From the NCBI RefSeq assembly GCF_010974945.1, contig NZ_JAAIVB010000069.1, positions 1-64,000 of the forward strand: DNA of 64,000 bases. The letters run 5' to 3'. The position numbers and the translations under genes are program-made. Shown here one piece after another: positions 26,075 through 36,716 of the stretch. The notes under the pieces were generated by a model. It saw nothing but the letters and a program-made list of their open reading frames with translations, had not been told where the DNA came from and did no database searches. Every line of letters begins with the position of its first letter. Position 1 is the stretch's first letter. This stretch comes from Noviherbaspirillum galbum (GTDB lineage: Bacteria > Pseudomonadota > Gammaproteobacteria > Burkholderiales > Burkholderiaceae_D).

Positions 26075-26971
26075 ATGCGCTACATCGTTGCAAAATTTTT
26101 CCTGCCCACGGCGATCGCTGCCTCGCTCGTGTCATTCCTGATTGCCCGCGAAATTGGTGGCAATCTGGAGATGGCGGTCATCGTACCAAGTGTCGCAGCC
26201 ACGCTGTGCGCGATGGGGCTGGAACGGATCTGGCCGGCGCGGGCCGAATGGAATCACGCGCAAGACGATCTTCAAACAGATTTGTCGAGCGCGGCGGTCC
26301 TATTCGGTCTCATTGATCCGGTTTTAAAATGGTTAGCGCCGATCACTGTGGTAAGCCTTTACCAGGCGGTTGGTGCTTCCGCAGCCTTCAACCTGTTCCC
26401 GATCAGCCTGCCGTTTCTACTGCAAATCCTGGTAGCGACCCTCATCGCGGAGTTCGGCGGCTACTGGTCCCACCGCCTACATCACCAGGACCGGCGGTTG
26501 TGGTGGTTGCATGCCCTGCATCATGGCAGTGAGCGCCTTCATACCTTGAACAATTTCCGTATGCATCCATTGAACTACGGGATCACCTATGCATTCGGGG
26601 TTGTTCCGCTCTTGATGCTTGGCACGCCGGAAGCAGTGATCCTTGGGTACCTTGCTCTAACGCTCCCAGTCGTCATGATTCAACATTCAAATCTTGATCT
26701 GCGTAATGGATGGCTGAATTACGTATTCAGTACCAACGAGGTCCACCGCTGGCACCATTCGGCACAGGCAGGCGAAGGCGATAACAATTTTGGGCGTGCG
26801 CTGGTAATCTGGGACCAGGTGTTTGGCACTTACCTGTACCGACCCCATGGCAACATGCCGCGCGCCGTTGGTTTGTATGCTTCAAGCCACTATCCGGCGA
26901 GACGGTCGTACTGGCGTCAAGTCATTTCCATGCTGGCACCGAACTGCTGTCCGGCAAAGGCAGGGATCTGA
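26075..26971 (+). CDS. Sterol desaturase/fatty-acid hydroxylase family protein
   Basis: A 298-residue membrane di-iron enzyme with four or more transmembrane helices and the His clusters of the family: HRLHH near residue 130, HALHHGSERLHTLNNFRMHP, and HRWHH near residue 227. Such enzymes hydroxylate or desaturate lipids, and a few act on small molecules. The ATG at 26075 follows AAAAGGAATC; a GTG at 26042 is an alternative. Between an ars flavoprotein and an MFS exporter, it may modify membrane lipid or an organoarsenical. The substrate is unknown. Confidence 0.75.
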   Translation: MRYIVAKFFLPTAIAASLVSFLIAREIGGNLEMAVIVPSVAATLCAMGLERIWPARAEWNHAQDDLQTDLSSAAVLFGLIDPVLKWLAPITVVSLYQAVGASAAFNLFPISLPFLLQILVATLIAEFGGYWSHRLHHQDRRLWWLHALHHGSERLHTLNNFRMHPLNYGITYAFGVVPLLMLGTPEAVILGYLALTLPVVMIQHSNLDLRNGWLNYVFSTNEVHRWHHSAQAGEGDNNFGRALVIWDQVFGTYLYRPHGNMPRAVGLYASSHYPARRSYWRQVISMLAPNCCPAKAGI

Positions 26972-26972
26972 C

Positions 26973-28211
26973 ATGCATGCAGAACATCTCCCGCACGCAA
27001 CCAATGACCGCAAGATCATTGGGCTTTTGGCGCTGACCCAGGTCATTTCGTGGGGCACGCTGTACTACGCCTTTAGTGTCCTTGCCCCCGACATGCAGCG
27101 CGAATTGGGATGGCGTGCCGAACCACTGTTTGGCGCATTCTCCTGGAGCTTGCTGATCGCGGGCCTGATTGCCACCCCAGCCGGTATTTTGCTGGATCGG
27201 CATGGCGGCCGGCCCGTGATGGGCTTGGGGTCGTTGATAGCCGGACTGGGTCTTTTCCTGCTCAGCCAGGTGCAATCAATGGGGTCGTATTTCGTTGCCT
27301 GGGGCGTCATCGGGATCGCCATGGCCATGGTCCTGTACGAAGCGGCTTTCGCGACGATCAATCGTGAATTTGATACGGGTGCTCGCAAAGGGATCTCGAC
27401 ATTGACCTTGTTTGGCGGACTAGCCAGCACGGTCTTCTGGCCGGTGACGCTTCATCTCAATGGTGAGGTCGGCTGGCGTGACACCTACCTGTTCTATGCC
27501 GCACTTCATATGGTGTTGTGTATGCCGGCACATCTTCTTTTAAGCAACCGAGGAAAGCGGTTGCCGAAAGCGGTGGCTGCAGCCGGCAAGCGCAGCCATA
27601 CCTTGTCCGAGGCGGTCCGACACCCGATGTTCTGGAAGCTTGCGCTCGCATTTGCAACGAATGCCTTTATCTTTTCGGCATTGTCTGTCCACCTGATTCC
27701 CCTGGTGCAGCGACTGGGACATGCGGCCGGAACGGCGGTATTCTTTGCCACTCTGATCGGCCCGATGCAGGTAGTTGGCCGCATCGGTGAAATGGTCTTT
27801 GCAGGCAGGACGCAACCGCAATCCGTCGGCAAGATCACCTTTGCGTTGTTGCCAACAGCATTGGGAACGCTGGTCTTGCTAGGTCAGCACGAGTGGGTTG
27901 TCGCCTTGTTCTGCATGCTGTACGGACTAAGCAACGGTATCCTGACAATTGTGAAGGGTACGGTGCCACAGGAATTGTTTGGTCGCGAAAACTACGGTGC
28001 CATCTCCGGGGCACTGGCCGGTCCGGCCCTGGTTGCAAAGGCAGCGGGGCCGCTGGCAATGGCCGCCATGCTCGAGGGCGTTGAGACAGTACATCATGCA
28101 CTCCTGATCCTGCTTGCCGCAGCCATTGCTTCTTTCTTGTTTTATCTGGCAGCCGTGCGCCGCCCCGCGCGACAGAACTCTACGGAGGCCATTCTGGAAG
28201 AGCAGGCATAA
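26973..28211 (+). CDS. MFS exporter of the ars cluster
   Basis: A 412-residue major facilitator protein with twelve predicted helices and the loop motif GILLDRHGGRPVMG between helices 2 and 3. The start ATG at 26973 follows the preceding stop by one base, so translation is coupled. In arsenic islands MFS exporters of the ArsJ/ArsK kind carry organoarsenicals or arsenite. The exact type cannot be decided, and no partner GAPDH gene (needed for the ArsJ pathway) is present here. Confidence 0.75.
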   Translation: MHAEHLPHATNDRKIIGLLALTQVISWGTLYYAFSVLAPDMQRELGWRAEPLFGAFSWSLLIAGLIATPAGILLDRHGGRPVMGLGSLIAGLGLFLLSQVQSMGSYFVAWGVIGIAMAMVLYEAAFATINREFDTGARKGISTLTLFGGLASTVFWPVTLHLNGEVGWRDTYLFYAALHMVLCMPAHLLLSNRGKRLPKAVAAAGKRSHTLSEAVRHPMFWKLALAFATNAFIFSALSVHLIPLVQRLGHAAGTAVFFATLIGPMQVVGRIGEMVFAGRTQPQSVGKITFALLPTALGTLVLLGQHEWVVALFCMLYGLSNGILTIVKGTVPQELFGRENYGAISGALAGPALVAKAAGPLAMAAMLEGVETVHHALLILLAAAIASFLFYLAAVRRPARQNSTEAILEEQA

Positions 28212-28453
28212 TTGCTGCACCAAAGTGTCGAAATTCGGACTACTCAAGTGACCTGTTGAAGGTTGTTCACGGTCCGACTTATCAGGAGAGAAAAGAAGAA
28301 ATGATCCGCCCCGCAGTCGCTGCCGACGCCGAAATAATTGCGAGCATCTACAATTATTACGTCAAGAACACCACGATCACGTTTGAAGAAACCGAGGTGA
28401 CCGCCGAGGAGATGTAAAGTGGACCCGTCAGTCAAGACATTGAGCCGGTTAGT

Positions 28454-29566
28454 TTAAGCTGCGTCCATTTCCACCTCAGCAGCTGCCCGGCGCTGCCCCG
28501 TACCACTGCCGCTCCTACACTCCTGTCCTCCACCATCGAACTTGTCGATGATCAGCGCACCTCCGCCAGCGGCGACACGATAGACATGATCTGGCGTTTC
28601 GTAGCCCAACGCCTGATGTGGGCGAGCTCCGTTGTAAAACGCGAAGTACTGTGCCAGTCCAACCGTCAGCTCAGCCATGTTGGTGTAGCCCTTCAGATAC
28701 ACGTCTTCGTACTTTACGTTGCGCCACAAGCGTTCAACGAAGATGTTGTCCAGCGCCCGCCCACGCCCATCCATACTGATGGCCACGCCTTCGCGTTTGA
28801 GTACGCGGGTGAAGGCGTCGCTGGTGAATTGCGCACCCTGGTCGCTGTTGAACACCTCGGGCTTGCCGTGGTTGCGCATGGCGTCTGCCAGGCAGTCCGC
28901 GCAGAACGACGCGTCCATGCTGTTGCTGATGCGCCAAGCCAGCACTTTACGGCTGTACCAGTCGATGATCGCCACCAGGTACGCAAAGCCACGTGCAAGA
29001 CGGATATACGTCAGATCCGTACTCCACACTTGATTCGGTCGCGTGACCGCCACCCCGCGCAACAGGTAAGGATAGACCTTGTGCTGCGGATGCGGCTTGC
29101 TTGTTGCCGGGCCCGGTGCCATGCCTGCCAGACCCATTTCCCGCATCAGGCGCTGCACGCGCTTGCGGTTGACGCAGTGTCCTTCTCCTCGCAGATGGAC
29201 CACCATGCGCCGGCTGCCGTAAAACGGCCGATTGGTGTACGCTTCGTCAATCAAGGCACGCAGCCGATCTTCCTCTTCCAGACATGGCTGGCGCGCCACC
29301 GCTTGCAGTCGCCGATAGACCGACGAGCGCGGCACACCGGCCAGCTCACACTGCATCGTCAGCGGCATGTCGTCCTCCCGCTCAATCCAGCGTTGCCGCT
29401 CGGCCGGGCTCATTCCCCCAGCTTTTTTTTGAGCCAGTCCACCTGCATCTTGAGCTTGCCTATCTCGCTGTACAGCTTGTCTTCCGGGCTGCTCTCGTCG
29501 ACCGGCTTCGGACCGCGTTTGACGTCGAACAGGGCACCGGCGTTCTCCAGGATCTCCTTCTTCCAC
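28454..29566 (-). CDS. IS3-family transposase OrfB (DDE)
   Basis: The catalytic part of an IS3 transposase. The useful protein begins around KKAGGMSPAERQRW, fused to OrfA by a -1 frameshift on the A-run near 29425. The rve core contains WSTDLTYI, FNSDQGAQFTS and DNIFVERLWRNVKYE, i.e. the D-D-E triad, preceded by a YGSRRMVVHLR helper domain. The C-terminal tail is Gly-rich. The frame is open upstream to 29566, but that part is not translated as such. Confidence 0.88.
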   Translation of the reverse strand: MEEGDPGERRCPVRRQTRSEAGRREQPGRQAVQRDRQAQDAGGLAQKKAGGMSPAERQRWIEREDDMPLTMQCELAGVPRSSVYRRLQAVARQPCLEEEDRLRALIDEAYTNRPFYGSRRMVVHLRGEGHCVNRKRVQRLMREMGLAGMAPGPATSKPHPQHKVYPYLLRGVAVTRPNQVWSTDLTYIRLARGFAYLVAIIDWYSRKVLAWRISNSMDASFCADCLADAMRNHGKPEVFNSDQGAQFTSDAFTRVLKREGVAISMDGRGRALDNIFVERLWRNVKYEDVYLKGYTNMAELTVGLAQYFAFYNGARPHQALGYETPDHVYRVAAGGGALIIDKFDGGGQECRSGSGTGQRRAAAEVEMDAA

Positions 29567-29700
29567 TGGCCTACCAGCACTGGATGCACGCCGTATTCCT
29601 GCGCGATCTCCGTCACCGTCTTTACCCCGCGCACCGCTTCCAGACCGACCTTGGCCTTGAATTCCGCCGTATGCACCCTGCGTTTCTTACCTTCACTCAT
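29410..29700 (-). CDS. IS3-family OrfA
   Basis: A 96-residue DNA-binding protein with the helix-turn-helix of IS3 OrfA (RRVHTAEFKAKVGLEAVRG, IAQEYGVHPVLVGQWKK) and a leucine-zipper-like end (YSEIGKLKMQVDWLKKKLGE). Its last codons cover a run of eight A residues followed by G, the slippery site for making OrfAB. Confidence 0.88.
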   Translation of the reverse strand: MSEGKKRRVHTAEFKAKVGLEAVRGVKTVTEIAQEYGVHPVLVGQWKKEILENAGALFDVKRGPKPVDESSPEDKLYSEIGKLKMQVDWLKKKLGE

Positions 29701-30246
29701 TCGCTATCATCCTTTCACGGATGACAGCTTAAACCACCGTCTCAAAATTGGGGACCACTATAATGGTCCGGCGAATTGAAAATGTAAAAGCTGCGGGCCT
29801 CCCCTGGTACTTGGCTGAGCACGAGGGAGACGTTGTCGGTTATGCCTATGCGACCAAGTGGCGTGAACGCTCCGCATATCGGTTTTCAGTCGAGAGTACG
29901 GTCTACCTGCGTCACGGCGAAGGCGGCAAGGGGCTGGCTGGCCCGCTCTATGAAGCATTGATTGATCAGCTGCGTGGGGCAGGCGTGCACGCCGTTATCG
30001 GCGGCATTGCGCAACCTAACGAGGCCAGTGTTCGGCTGCATGAGAAACTGGGTTTTGAACGTGTTGCGATGTTTAAGGAAGTCGGGAAAAAGTTTGACCG
30101 ATGGCTGGACGTAGGCTATTGGGAGCTTCTTCTGTAAATCAAATCAGGAAGGACGTGAGCCATCTGCTTACATGATTGCGGCATGCGGAGTGCGAACGAA
30201 CACCATGCACGTTCGCACAATTTTTTGCTGCAGATAGCATCCCTTT

Positions 30247-30618
30247 TTACTTTTTCTGTGGCTCAAGCACCGTTACCATCGCCACACCATTGACATTCTC
30301 AACATTGAATTTTACCTTGTCACCAGACTTGACCCCTTTAAGCAGCGCTGGTGACTGAACCGGAAATGTCATGGTCATTGGTCCCATCTGGACACTCTCG
30401 GATTTAATCTGACCATGCTTGAGCGTGATGGTTTTGCCGGATTTGTCGATACCTTTTACCTCGCCGCTGGCGAGGGACGTCGCACCTTGCTTCGCGTCGC
30501 CCATTTTCATGTCTCCCATGCCCATGCCTTTATGCATGTCAGCCTGCTGGGCAACGACTACGGCAGAAGTGGCGCACAAAATGGCTGCCAACATTGATTT
30601 ACGAATGAATGTGTTCAT
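30247..30618 (-). CDS. cusF: CusF-like periplasmic Cu/Ag chaperone
   Basis: A 123-residue exported protein (signal cut after VVVAQ-QA). A Met/His-rich linker ([13 protein letters not shown]) leads to a CusF OB-fold at residues 50-120 with the metal site region [20 protein letters not shown]. CusF passes Cu(I)/Ag(I) to CusB. An AAAGGAGA site precedes the ATG, which overlaps the end of cusA by 20 bases. Last gene of the cus unit. Confidence 0.88.
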   Translation of the reverse strand: MNTFIRKSMLAAILCATSAVVVAQQADMHKGMGMGDMKMGDAKQGATSLASGEVKGIDKSGKTITLKHGQIKSESVQMGPMTMTFPVQSPALLKGVKSGDKVKFNVENVNGVAMVTVLEPQKK

Positions 30619-33600
30619 GCTGATTCTCCTTTTGAGTGGGGTGCTGCGAAATAGAATTTGTTCGAAGCTTGCGTTCCTGCAGCAGGCGCCAGGCGGCGGG
30701 TATGACGAAAAGACTCAACAGCGGTGCCGTGACCATGCCGCCAATCATGGGCGCCGCCAGCCTAGACATGATTTCGTGGCCCGCACCGGAGCCAACCATT
30801 AATGGGATGAGGCCGGCCAGAATGACTGCTACCGTCATGGCCTTCGGGCGAACCCGCAGAACCGCGCCTTCCCGAATCGCCTCCATGATGAGTTCCCGGT
30901 CAAGGGGACGCCCGGCAACCAGCCGATGATTCAGCGAGTTGCGCAAGTAGACAAGCATTACCACGCCGAACTCGGCTGCCAATCCTGCAAGCGCAATGAA
31001 ACCGACTGCGGTGGCGACCGACACGGCGTGACCAAGCAACCAGATGAACCAGAACCCGCCAATGAGCGCGAACGGCACCGTCAGCATAAGCAGGACTGCT
31101 TCTGGAATTGACCGAAACGCTAGGTAAAGCAGAATGAAAATAACGCCCAGGGTCAGCGGAACAACGGTCTGAAGACGCGTAGTCGCACGTTCCAGATACT
31201 CGAATTGCCCGGACCAGCCGACGGCATACCCTGGCGGGAGTTTTACTTCCTTCTGAACCGCCGACTGCATTGCGTTGACCGCCGAGCGGAGATCAGTCCC
31301 GCGGACGTCGACATAAACCCAACCGGACAGTCGGGCATTTTCACTTCGCAACATCGGTGGCCCGTCGGTTACTTTTACCGTAGCGACGTCCTGCAGGCGA
31401 ATTTGTGCACCTTTTGCCGTCACCATTGGCAATTCGCGAAGCGTCTGCACGGAATCCCGGTAGTCCCTTGGATAGCGCACGTTGATCGGAAAGCGCTGCC
31501 GCCCCTCTACAACTTCACCAATGTTCTCGCCACCAATGGCTGTGGACACGACCGACTGGATATCCGAGATGGACAAGCCGTAGCGGGCTGCCCGCAACCG
31601 GTCAATATCCACGTCGATGTATCGTCCACCGCTAAGACGCTCCGCCAAGGCCGACGTCACGCCCGGAACGCGCTTGACCGTTGCCTCGATTTGACCAGTG
31701 ACCTTGTCGATCTCACTTAAGTCCGGCCCGGAAACCTTGACGCCGACGGGCGTTTTTATACCGGTGGACAACATGTCGATGCGATTGCGAATAGGCGGTA
31801 CCCAGACATTTGCCAAGCCTGGCACCCTCACCACGCGGTCGAGCTCTTCCACCAGTTTTGCGGGTGTCATGCCGGGACGCCATTGATCCTTCGGCTTGAA
31901 CTGGATAGTCGTCTCAAACATCTCCAGCGGCGCCGGGTCGGTCGCGGATTCGGCACGTCCTGCCTTGCCAAAGACCGTCGCGACTTCGGGAACCGTCTTA
32001 ATAAGCCGGTCTGTTTGCTGCAGCAGCTCACTTGCTTTTGACGCGGACAGACCCGGCAAGGCTGATGGCATGTACAACAGGTCGCCCTCGTCCAGTGGCG
32101 GTAGAAATTCTCCCCCTAAACGAGACAACGGTATCGCAGTCAGGGCCAGCGCAACCACGGCAAGCGCGATGGTTGCAACAGGATGGCGCAAGCTGGTTTC
32201 CAGCAACGGCCGGTAAAGTGCTATCAGACCGCGATTGAGCGGATTGGAAGCTTCAGGCGGAATTTTTCCACGTATGAGGTACCCCATCAGAACCGGCACG
32301 ACCGTTATGGAAAGACCGGCGGCAGCGGCCAGCGTATAGGTCTTCGTGTAAGCCAATGGCGAGAATAGTTTGCCTTCCTGAGCCTCGAGTGCAAAAACAG
32401 GAACGAAGGACAGGGTCACAATCAACAGGGAGAAAAACAGGGCCGGTCCAACTTCAATCGCAGATTCGGCAATCAGCTTCCATCGTTCCTGGGCCCCAAT
32501 TTCTCGACCGGGATGCGCATGTTCGTACGCTTCCAGGTGCTTGTGCGCGTTCTCGATCATCACAATGGCGGCATCCACCATCGCCCCGATCGCAATGGCA
32601 ATCCCGCCGAGTGACATGATGTTGGCATTCACGCCTTGGTAACGCATGACGATAAAGGCGGCCAGCACGCCCAAAGGAAGCGACACGATGGCTACGAACG
32701 CGCTGCGCAGATGGAAGAGAAAAATTGCGCAGACGATGGCGACAACGATAAACTCTTCGATGAGCTTGTCCCGAAGATTGGTCACCGCCGCAGTGATAAG
32801 CTTCGAGCGGTCATAGGTTGGGACAACTTCAACACCTTTAGGTAGCGATGTCTGGAGACTTGAGAGTTTTTCCTTGACCGCCTTGATGGTCTCCAGCGCA
32901 TTTTTGCCGGACCGCATGACGACCACGCCGCCTGCGACTTCACCTTCGCCATTGAGTTCAGCGATGCCGCGTCGCATTTCCGGGCCAAGGCGAACGGTCG
33001 CGACATCGCGCAGCATGACCGGTGTGCCAGCCTCATTAACCGACAATGGCACATTGCGGAAGTCTTCCAGTGAACGCAAGTAACCGCGTGAACGCACCAT
33101 GTACTCTGTCTCGGCCATTTCGACAACGGAGCCGCCCGATTCCTGGTTTGCCTTTGCCAACGCTTCCAAGACCATCGCATGAGATATACCGAACGCCCGC
33201 AGCTTATCCGGGTCAAGTACCACCTGATACTGCTTGACCATCCCGCCGATACTGGCCACTTCGGCTACGTTCGGCACGGTTTTCAGCTCGAACCGCAGGA
33301 ACCAGTCGTTCAGCGCACGAAGCTGTGACAAGTCGTTGCCACCCGTGCGGTCAACAAGCGCGTACTCGAAGACCCAGCCCACGCCTGTGCCGTCAGGGCC
33401 CAGTTCGGCGCGCACTCCTAGTGGCAGACGGCTTTGGACCTGACTGATGTACTCCAAAACGCGTGAACGAGCCCAGTACAGGTCGGTGGCGTCATCAAAC
33501 AGGACATAGACGAAGGAGTCCCCAAAAAAGGAATATCCCCGCACCGTCTTGGCTCCCGGGACTGCCAGCAGCGCGGTCGTCAACGGATAGGTAACTTGGT

Positions 33601-33787
33601 CTTCAACAAGTTGCGGTGCCTTTCCAGGATACGGAGCACGAATGATGGCTTGGGTGTCGGACAAATCCGGGAGCGCGTCGAGCGATGTCCCCTGCAGTGA
33701 CCAGATTCCCCAGCCGGCAATAACAAGCGCACCCAGCAGCACCCAGAACCGATGGACAATGGACTGGCGAATGATGGATGCAATCAT
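30599..33787 (-). CDS. cusA: CusA-type Cu(I)/Ag(I) RND efflux pump
   Basis: A 1062-residue HME-RND protein, full length, with two blocks of six helices. The helix-4 motif [18 protein letters not shown] is the CusA (monovalent) version and contrasts with the DFGxxxDG of CzcA at 9564. Other family traits are [11 protein letters not shown] at the start and LARANQ-like [11 protein letters not shown]. The start overlaps the cusB stop by 4 bases. Together with CusB and CusC it spans the envelope. Confidence 0.92.
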   Translation of the reverse strand: MIASIIRQSIVHRFWVLLGALVIAGWGIWSLQGTSLDALPDLSDTQAIIRAPYPGKAPQLVEDQVTYPLTTALLAVPGAKTVRGYSFFGDSFVYVLFDDATDLYWARSRVLEYISQVQSRLPLGVRAELGPDGTGVGWVFEYALVDRTGGNDLSQLRALNDWFLRFELKTVPNVAEVASIGGMVKQYQVVLDPDKLRAFGISHAMVLEALAKANQESGGSVVEMAETEYMVRSRGYLRSLEDFRNVPLSVNEAGTPVMLRDVATVRLGPEMRRGIAELNGEGEVAGGVVVMRSGKNALETIKAVKEKLSSLQTSLPKGVEVVPTYDRSKLITAAVTNLRDKLIEEFIVVAIVCAIFLFHLRSAFVAIVSLPLGVLAAFIVMRYQGVNANIMSLGGIAIAIGAMVDAAIVMIENAHKHLEAYEHAHPGREIGAQERWKLIAESAIEVGPALFFSLLIVTLSFVPVFALEAQEGKLFSPLAYTKTYTLAAAAGLSITVVPVLMGYLIRGKIPPEASNPLNRGLIALYRPLLETSLRHPVATIALAVVALALTAIPLSRLGGEFLPPLDEGDLLYMPSALPGLSASKASELLQQTDRLIKTVPEVATVFGKAGRAESATDPAPLEMFETTIQFKPKDQWRPGMTPAKLVEELDRVVRVPGLANVWVPPIRNRIDMLSTGIKTPVGVKVSGPDLSEIDKVTGQIEATVKRVPGVTSALAERLSGGRYIDVDIDRLRAARYGLSISDIQSVVSTAIGGENIGEVVEGRQRFPINVRYPRDYRDSVQTLRELPMVTAKGAQIRLQDVATVKVTDGPPMLRSENARLSGWVYVDVRGTDLRSAVNAMQSAVQKEVKLPPGYAVGWSGQFEYLERATTRLQTVVPLTLGVIFILLYLAFRSIPEAVLLMLTVPFALIGGFWFIWLLGHAVSVATAVGFIALAGLAAEFGVVMLVYLRNSLNHRLVAGRPLDRELIMEAIREGAVLRVRPKAMTVAVILAGLIPLMVGSGAGHEIMSRLAAPMIGGMVTAPLLSLFVIPAAWRLLQERKLRTNSISQHPTQKENQHEHIHS

Positions 33788-35331
33788 TTCTTGCTCCCGT
33801 CCTTGTTCTGTCCAACTGTAGTGACGTTTTCCAGCACGTATCCGTCCTTCCCCTCCTTGAACGAGAATTCAGCATCCTGTCCGGACTGGATGCCTTTGAA
33901 TGCGTCAGGATTGGGCTTGGAGAAGTCCATGGTCATTGCGGGCCATTGGAGTTCCGGAATGGGTTTATGAGAAAACGTAATGGCTTCAGGCGATACTTTT
34001 TCCACCTTGCCGACGCCGCGATAAACCGCCGCGCCACCCTGCTGATTGGGTGACGCCGCAGCGGTCCCTTGAGCTGCCTTCTCTCCCGCCAACTTTGGAA
34101 GTACGCCTTTCAGGTTGGCTTCCGAATCAATGAGGAACTGACCGGACGAGACAACCTTTTGCCCTTCGGTCAACCCGCTCAGGATTTCGGTGCTGTCGCC
34201 GATGTCGCGCCCCGTTGTTACTTCCACCGGTTGCATCGAGTTGTTGTCACCGGCAACCAGCACGACAGCCCGCTTGCCTGAGGTGATGACCGCCTCGGTC
34301 GGCACCAAAAGACGGGATGACGCCTTGTCCGCGACCAGGCGTACCCGCATGAACAGCCCGGGAATCAGGCTGCCATCCCGGTTATCGAGTTCCAGGCGGG
34401 CCTGTATCGTACGCGTAGCGGCACTGACGCCCGGCAGCACCTCCCGCACCTTGCCAGAATAGGTTCGCTCTCCGAGCGCATTGGCCTTTGCTTCCACTGT
34501 CGTACCGGGCCGGACCTGTCCAGCTGCGGCCTCAGGCACCTCCGCGACCAGCCAAACCTTGCTCAGTCCCGCAATCTTGGCAATGGTCATACCAGGTGAC
34601 ACCATCGCGCCTTCGCGCATTGCCAACTCGGTCACAACGCCATTGACTGGCGAAGCAAGTGTCAGATTCCGCTGTACCTGGCCCGTACGCTCCAATTGCG
34701 CAATCCAGCCATCGGGGATGGACATCGCGCGCATGCGCTGCTTCGCAGCCGACGCCAACGAATCATTCCCTGAGCGTTTCAGCGCCAGATACTCCTCTTG
34801 AGGCGCAATCCAGTCCGGCACAAACAAGGTGGCGACGGCGTCACCGCGCTTGACGCGTTGCATCGGCGTACGAACCTGGAGTCGCTCGATGTAGCCTGTT
34901 ACACGGCTTTGTACGACTTCCGCGGCACTTTCGTCAAACTGGGTTGTGCCGACAACTTCCAACGTGTCCCGGGTCTCTTCCCGACGTACGGTCGCAAAGC
35001 GGATACCCAGGTTCTGCTGCAAGGTTGGACTGACCTTGACCCCGCCTTGCTCGCCGCCTTCATCGGCATAGACTGGCACCAGCTGCATGTCCATGAAAGG
35101 ACTCTTGCCCGGCTTGTCAAATTTCTGACCCGGCACCATCGGATCGTGCCAGTACAGCACCTTGCGTCCAGTCTTCGGGTCAATCTTTTCACCGGTGTTC
35201 GTCGCGGTTGTCGCTTCAGTCGTAGGAACGTTTTCACCATGTTGCTGGGTGCCAAACCAATAGCCTCCGGCAGCCAGTCCAACGCCTGCCAGAAGTAATA
35301 CGATGGTCTTGAGCGCATATTGTGTTTTCAT
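33784..35331 (-). CDS. cusB: CusB-type membrane fusion protein with C-terminal CusF domain
   Basis: A 515-residue adaptor anchored by [20 protein letters not shown]. It carries the heavy-metal-binding YHS-like segment [25 protein letters not shown], lipoyl and barrel domains ([19 protein letters not shown]), and from about residue 435 an extra CusF-like fold ([20 protein letters not shown], then WPAMTMDF). The CusF fusion gives the pump an on-board chaperone in addition to the free CusF. The ATG at 35331 overlaps the cusC stop. Confidence 0.9.
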   Translation of the reverse strand: MKTQYALKTIVLLLAGVGLAAGGYWFGTQQHGENVPTTEATTATNTGEKIDPKTGRKVLYWHDPMVPGQKFDKPGKSPFMDMQLVPVYADEGGEQGGVKVSPTLQQNLGIRFATVRREETRDTLEVVGTTQFDESAAEVVQSRVTGYIERLQVRTPMQRVKRGDAVATLFVPDWIAPQEEYLALKRSGNDSLASAAKQRMRAMSIPDGWIAQLERTGQVQRNLTLASPVNGVVTELAMREGAMVSPGMTIAKIAGLSKVWLVAEVPEAAAGQVRPGTTVEAKANALGERTYSGKVREVLPGVSAATRTIQARLELDNRDGSLIPGLFMRVRLVADKASSRLLVPTEAVITSGKRAVVLVAGDNNSMQPVEVTTGRDIGDSTEILSGLTEGQKVVSSGQFLIDSEANLKGVLPKLAGEKAAQGTAAASPNQQGGAAVYRGVGKVEKVSPEAITFSHKPIPELQWPAMTMDFSKPNPDAFKGIQSGQDAEFSFKEGKDGYVLENVTTVGQNKDGSKK

Positions 35332-36644
35332 TTCTCGATGCTCCCGTTGGTGGCAATGGCGTGCGGAATGACGTGATACTCCAGGCTGGCCCACACCAGG
35401 GCAGCTTCCTTTTCCAGGTCGGCAATCATCAACTGCTTCTCGAGCAGCATCTTTCTGGCGCCATAGATGGCGGACAGAGTGCCGCTACCAGCCCGATAGG
35501 CAGCCATGGAAAGTTCAACCTGCTGGGTCGCGACTGGAAGTAGTTGTTCCTTCAGGTTCGCCAGGCGCTCCTTCTGGCTCTCCAGGGTCGTTGAGGCGCT
35601 CTAGATGTCTGCCTGTAACTCGCGCAAGGTTTCCTGGTACTGGAGGCGTGCCTTGGTTGCCAGGGCAGACTTTTCGGCGATGTCGCGGTCCTGCCGCTGG
35701 GAAGGATTGATTGGTATGGGTATGCTGACGCCGAAGGACACCATGTTTCCGTATTGACTGCCGCGTTGGCTGAAGCTGGCTTCGACGGACACGTTGGGAC
35801 GGCGCTCTCGGGCGGCAACCGTGGTTTCTGCATCGGCCATGGCGACGCTGCGTCGAGCCATCAGCGCCATCGGGTGATACCGTTCGAGCTCCCCGACAGA
35901 CAATTGCGGCGTATGGGAAACGAGCGGCGGGATAACATCCGTCACCTTCTCTACAGGCTGAACCGTCCAGCGTGAAAGCACGGTGCGGGCCGCCTGCAGG
36001 TCCTGTTCGGCTTTGCGAACCGCATCTCCGGCCTGGACCCGTGCGAGCTGCGCCATCGCAATGTCACTGGCTGCCGCTTTTGCGCCACGATGGGCTGCCT
36101 GGGCAGCTTGCAGGTCGTCAGTCGCTTCCTTCTCCATCGCTCTGGCAAGCGCGGAAACGCGCTGCCCATGCCAGACATTTATCCATGCCTTGGCGGTTTC
36201 CTCGCAGATTTTGGCAACATTGGAAAGATAGGTGGCTTCTTCCATGTCGACGGCGCGTTGCGCTCTTTCCGAACGGGCGACGCGCTTGTCCGATGAGACC
36301 CATTCCTGTTCGATGCCGACTCGGCGCATCGTCATGAAATCGCGCGTCAGGCTGAACCTGTCCTCGCCGCTGACAGGCAGGTTATCGACACCAAGCTTGA
36401 GCATTGGGTCCGGCAGCTGGTCGGCCTTTGCCGCCGATTCACGACTGGCTGCAACTGATGCGATCGCTGCCTTGTTGGAAGAAGACTGCTGCGTTGCCAA
36501 GTGAATGGCTTGTTCAATGGTGAGGCCAGCCGACTGGCTCAATGCAAAGCACGGGGCAGCCGCCAGCGCTGCCATGACGCCAAGACGGCGCCAAGGAGTC
36601 CACCGACCGTACCCGGCCAGTGGAATATTTTTCTGTAATGACAT
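35328..36644 (-). pseudogene. cusC: cusC-like outer-membrane channel gene with in-frame TAG
   Basis: The frame from ATG 36644 has a signal peptide (LGVMAALAAAPCFALSQ) and TolC-type OEP repeats. It reaches LRELQADI and then TAG at 35601-35603, 347 codons in. The same frame continues without any other stop for 90 more codons (SASTTLESQKERLANLKEQL, SMAAYRAGSGTLSAIYGAR) and ends at a TGA overlapping the cusB ATG, giving 438 codons, a normal CusC length. A single CAG-to-TAG change explains this. The truncated protein would lack the last coiled coil, so the cus pump may be impaired unless TAG is read through or the base is an error. Confidence 0.85.
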
Positions 36645-36716
36645 GGAAAACCTCTGTGGTAAGGACGAGCACCCGCAACGGCCAAGGGCCGCGCTGTAAA
36701 CCGACAGAGGGAAAGG

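Larger units (their letters stand above)
28415..29762 (-). mobile_element. IS3-family insertion sequence with 3-bp target repeat
   Basis: A 1348-base element with imperfect terminal repeats (TAAAGTGGACCC at the left; TATAGTGGTCCCC read inward from the right), flanked by direct repeats ATG (28412-28414 and 29763-29765). It contains orfA and orfB in the usual overlapping frames on the minus strand. Both reading frames are intact, so it may be active. Confidence 0.9.
28301..30137 (+). pseudogene. arsN1: arsN1-like GNAT acetyltransferase, split by an IS3 element
   Basis: The first 38 codons (MIRPAVAADAEIIASIYNYY through EVTAEEM, 28301-28414) continue after the insertion from the duplicated ATG at 29763 (VRRIENVKAAGLPWYLA onward) to 30137. 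The joined product would be a GNAT of the phosphinothricin acetyltransferase type, with acetyl-CoA loop region RHGEGGKGLAGPLYEAL and IGGIAQPNEASVRLHEKLGF. ArsN1 proteins acetylate arsinothricin. Removing the insertion and one copy of the ATG repeat restores the frame exactly, so the gene was intact until a recent event. Confidence 0.85.

Noticed and set aside
28586-29779. 397-codon plus-strand frame through the IS3 element
   Set aside because: Antisense to the transposase, with no known domain.
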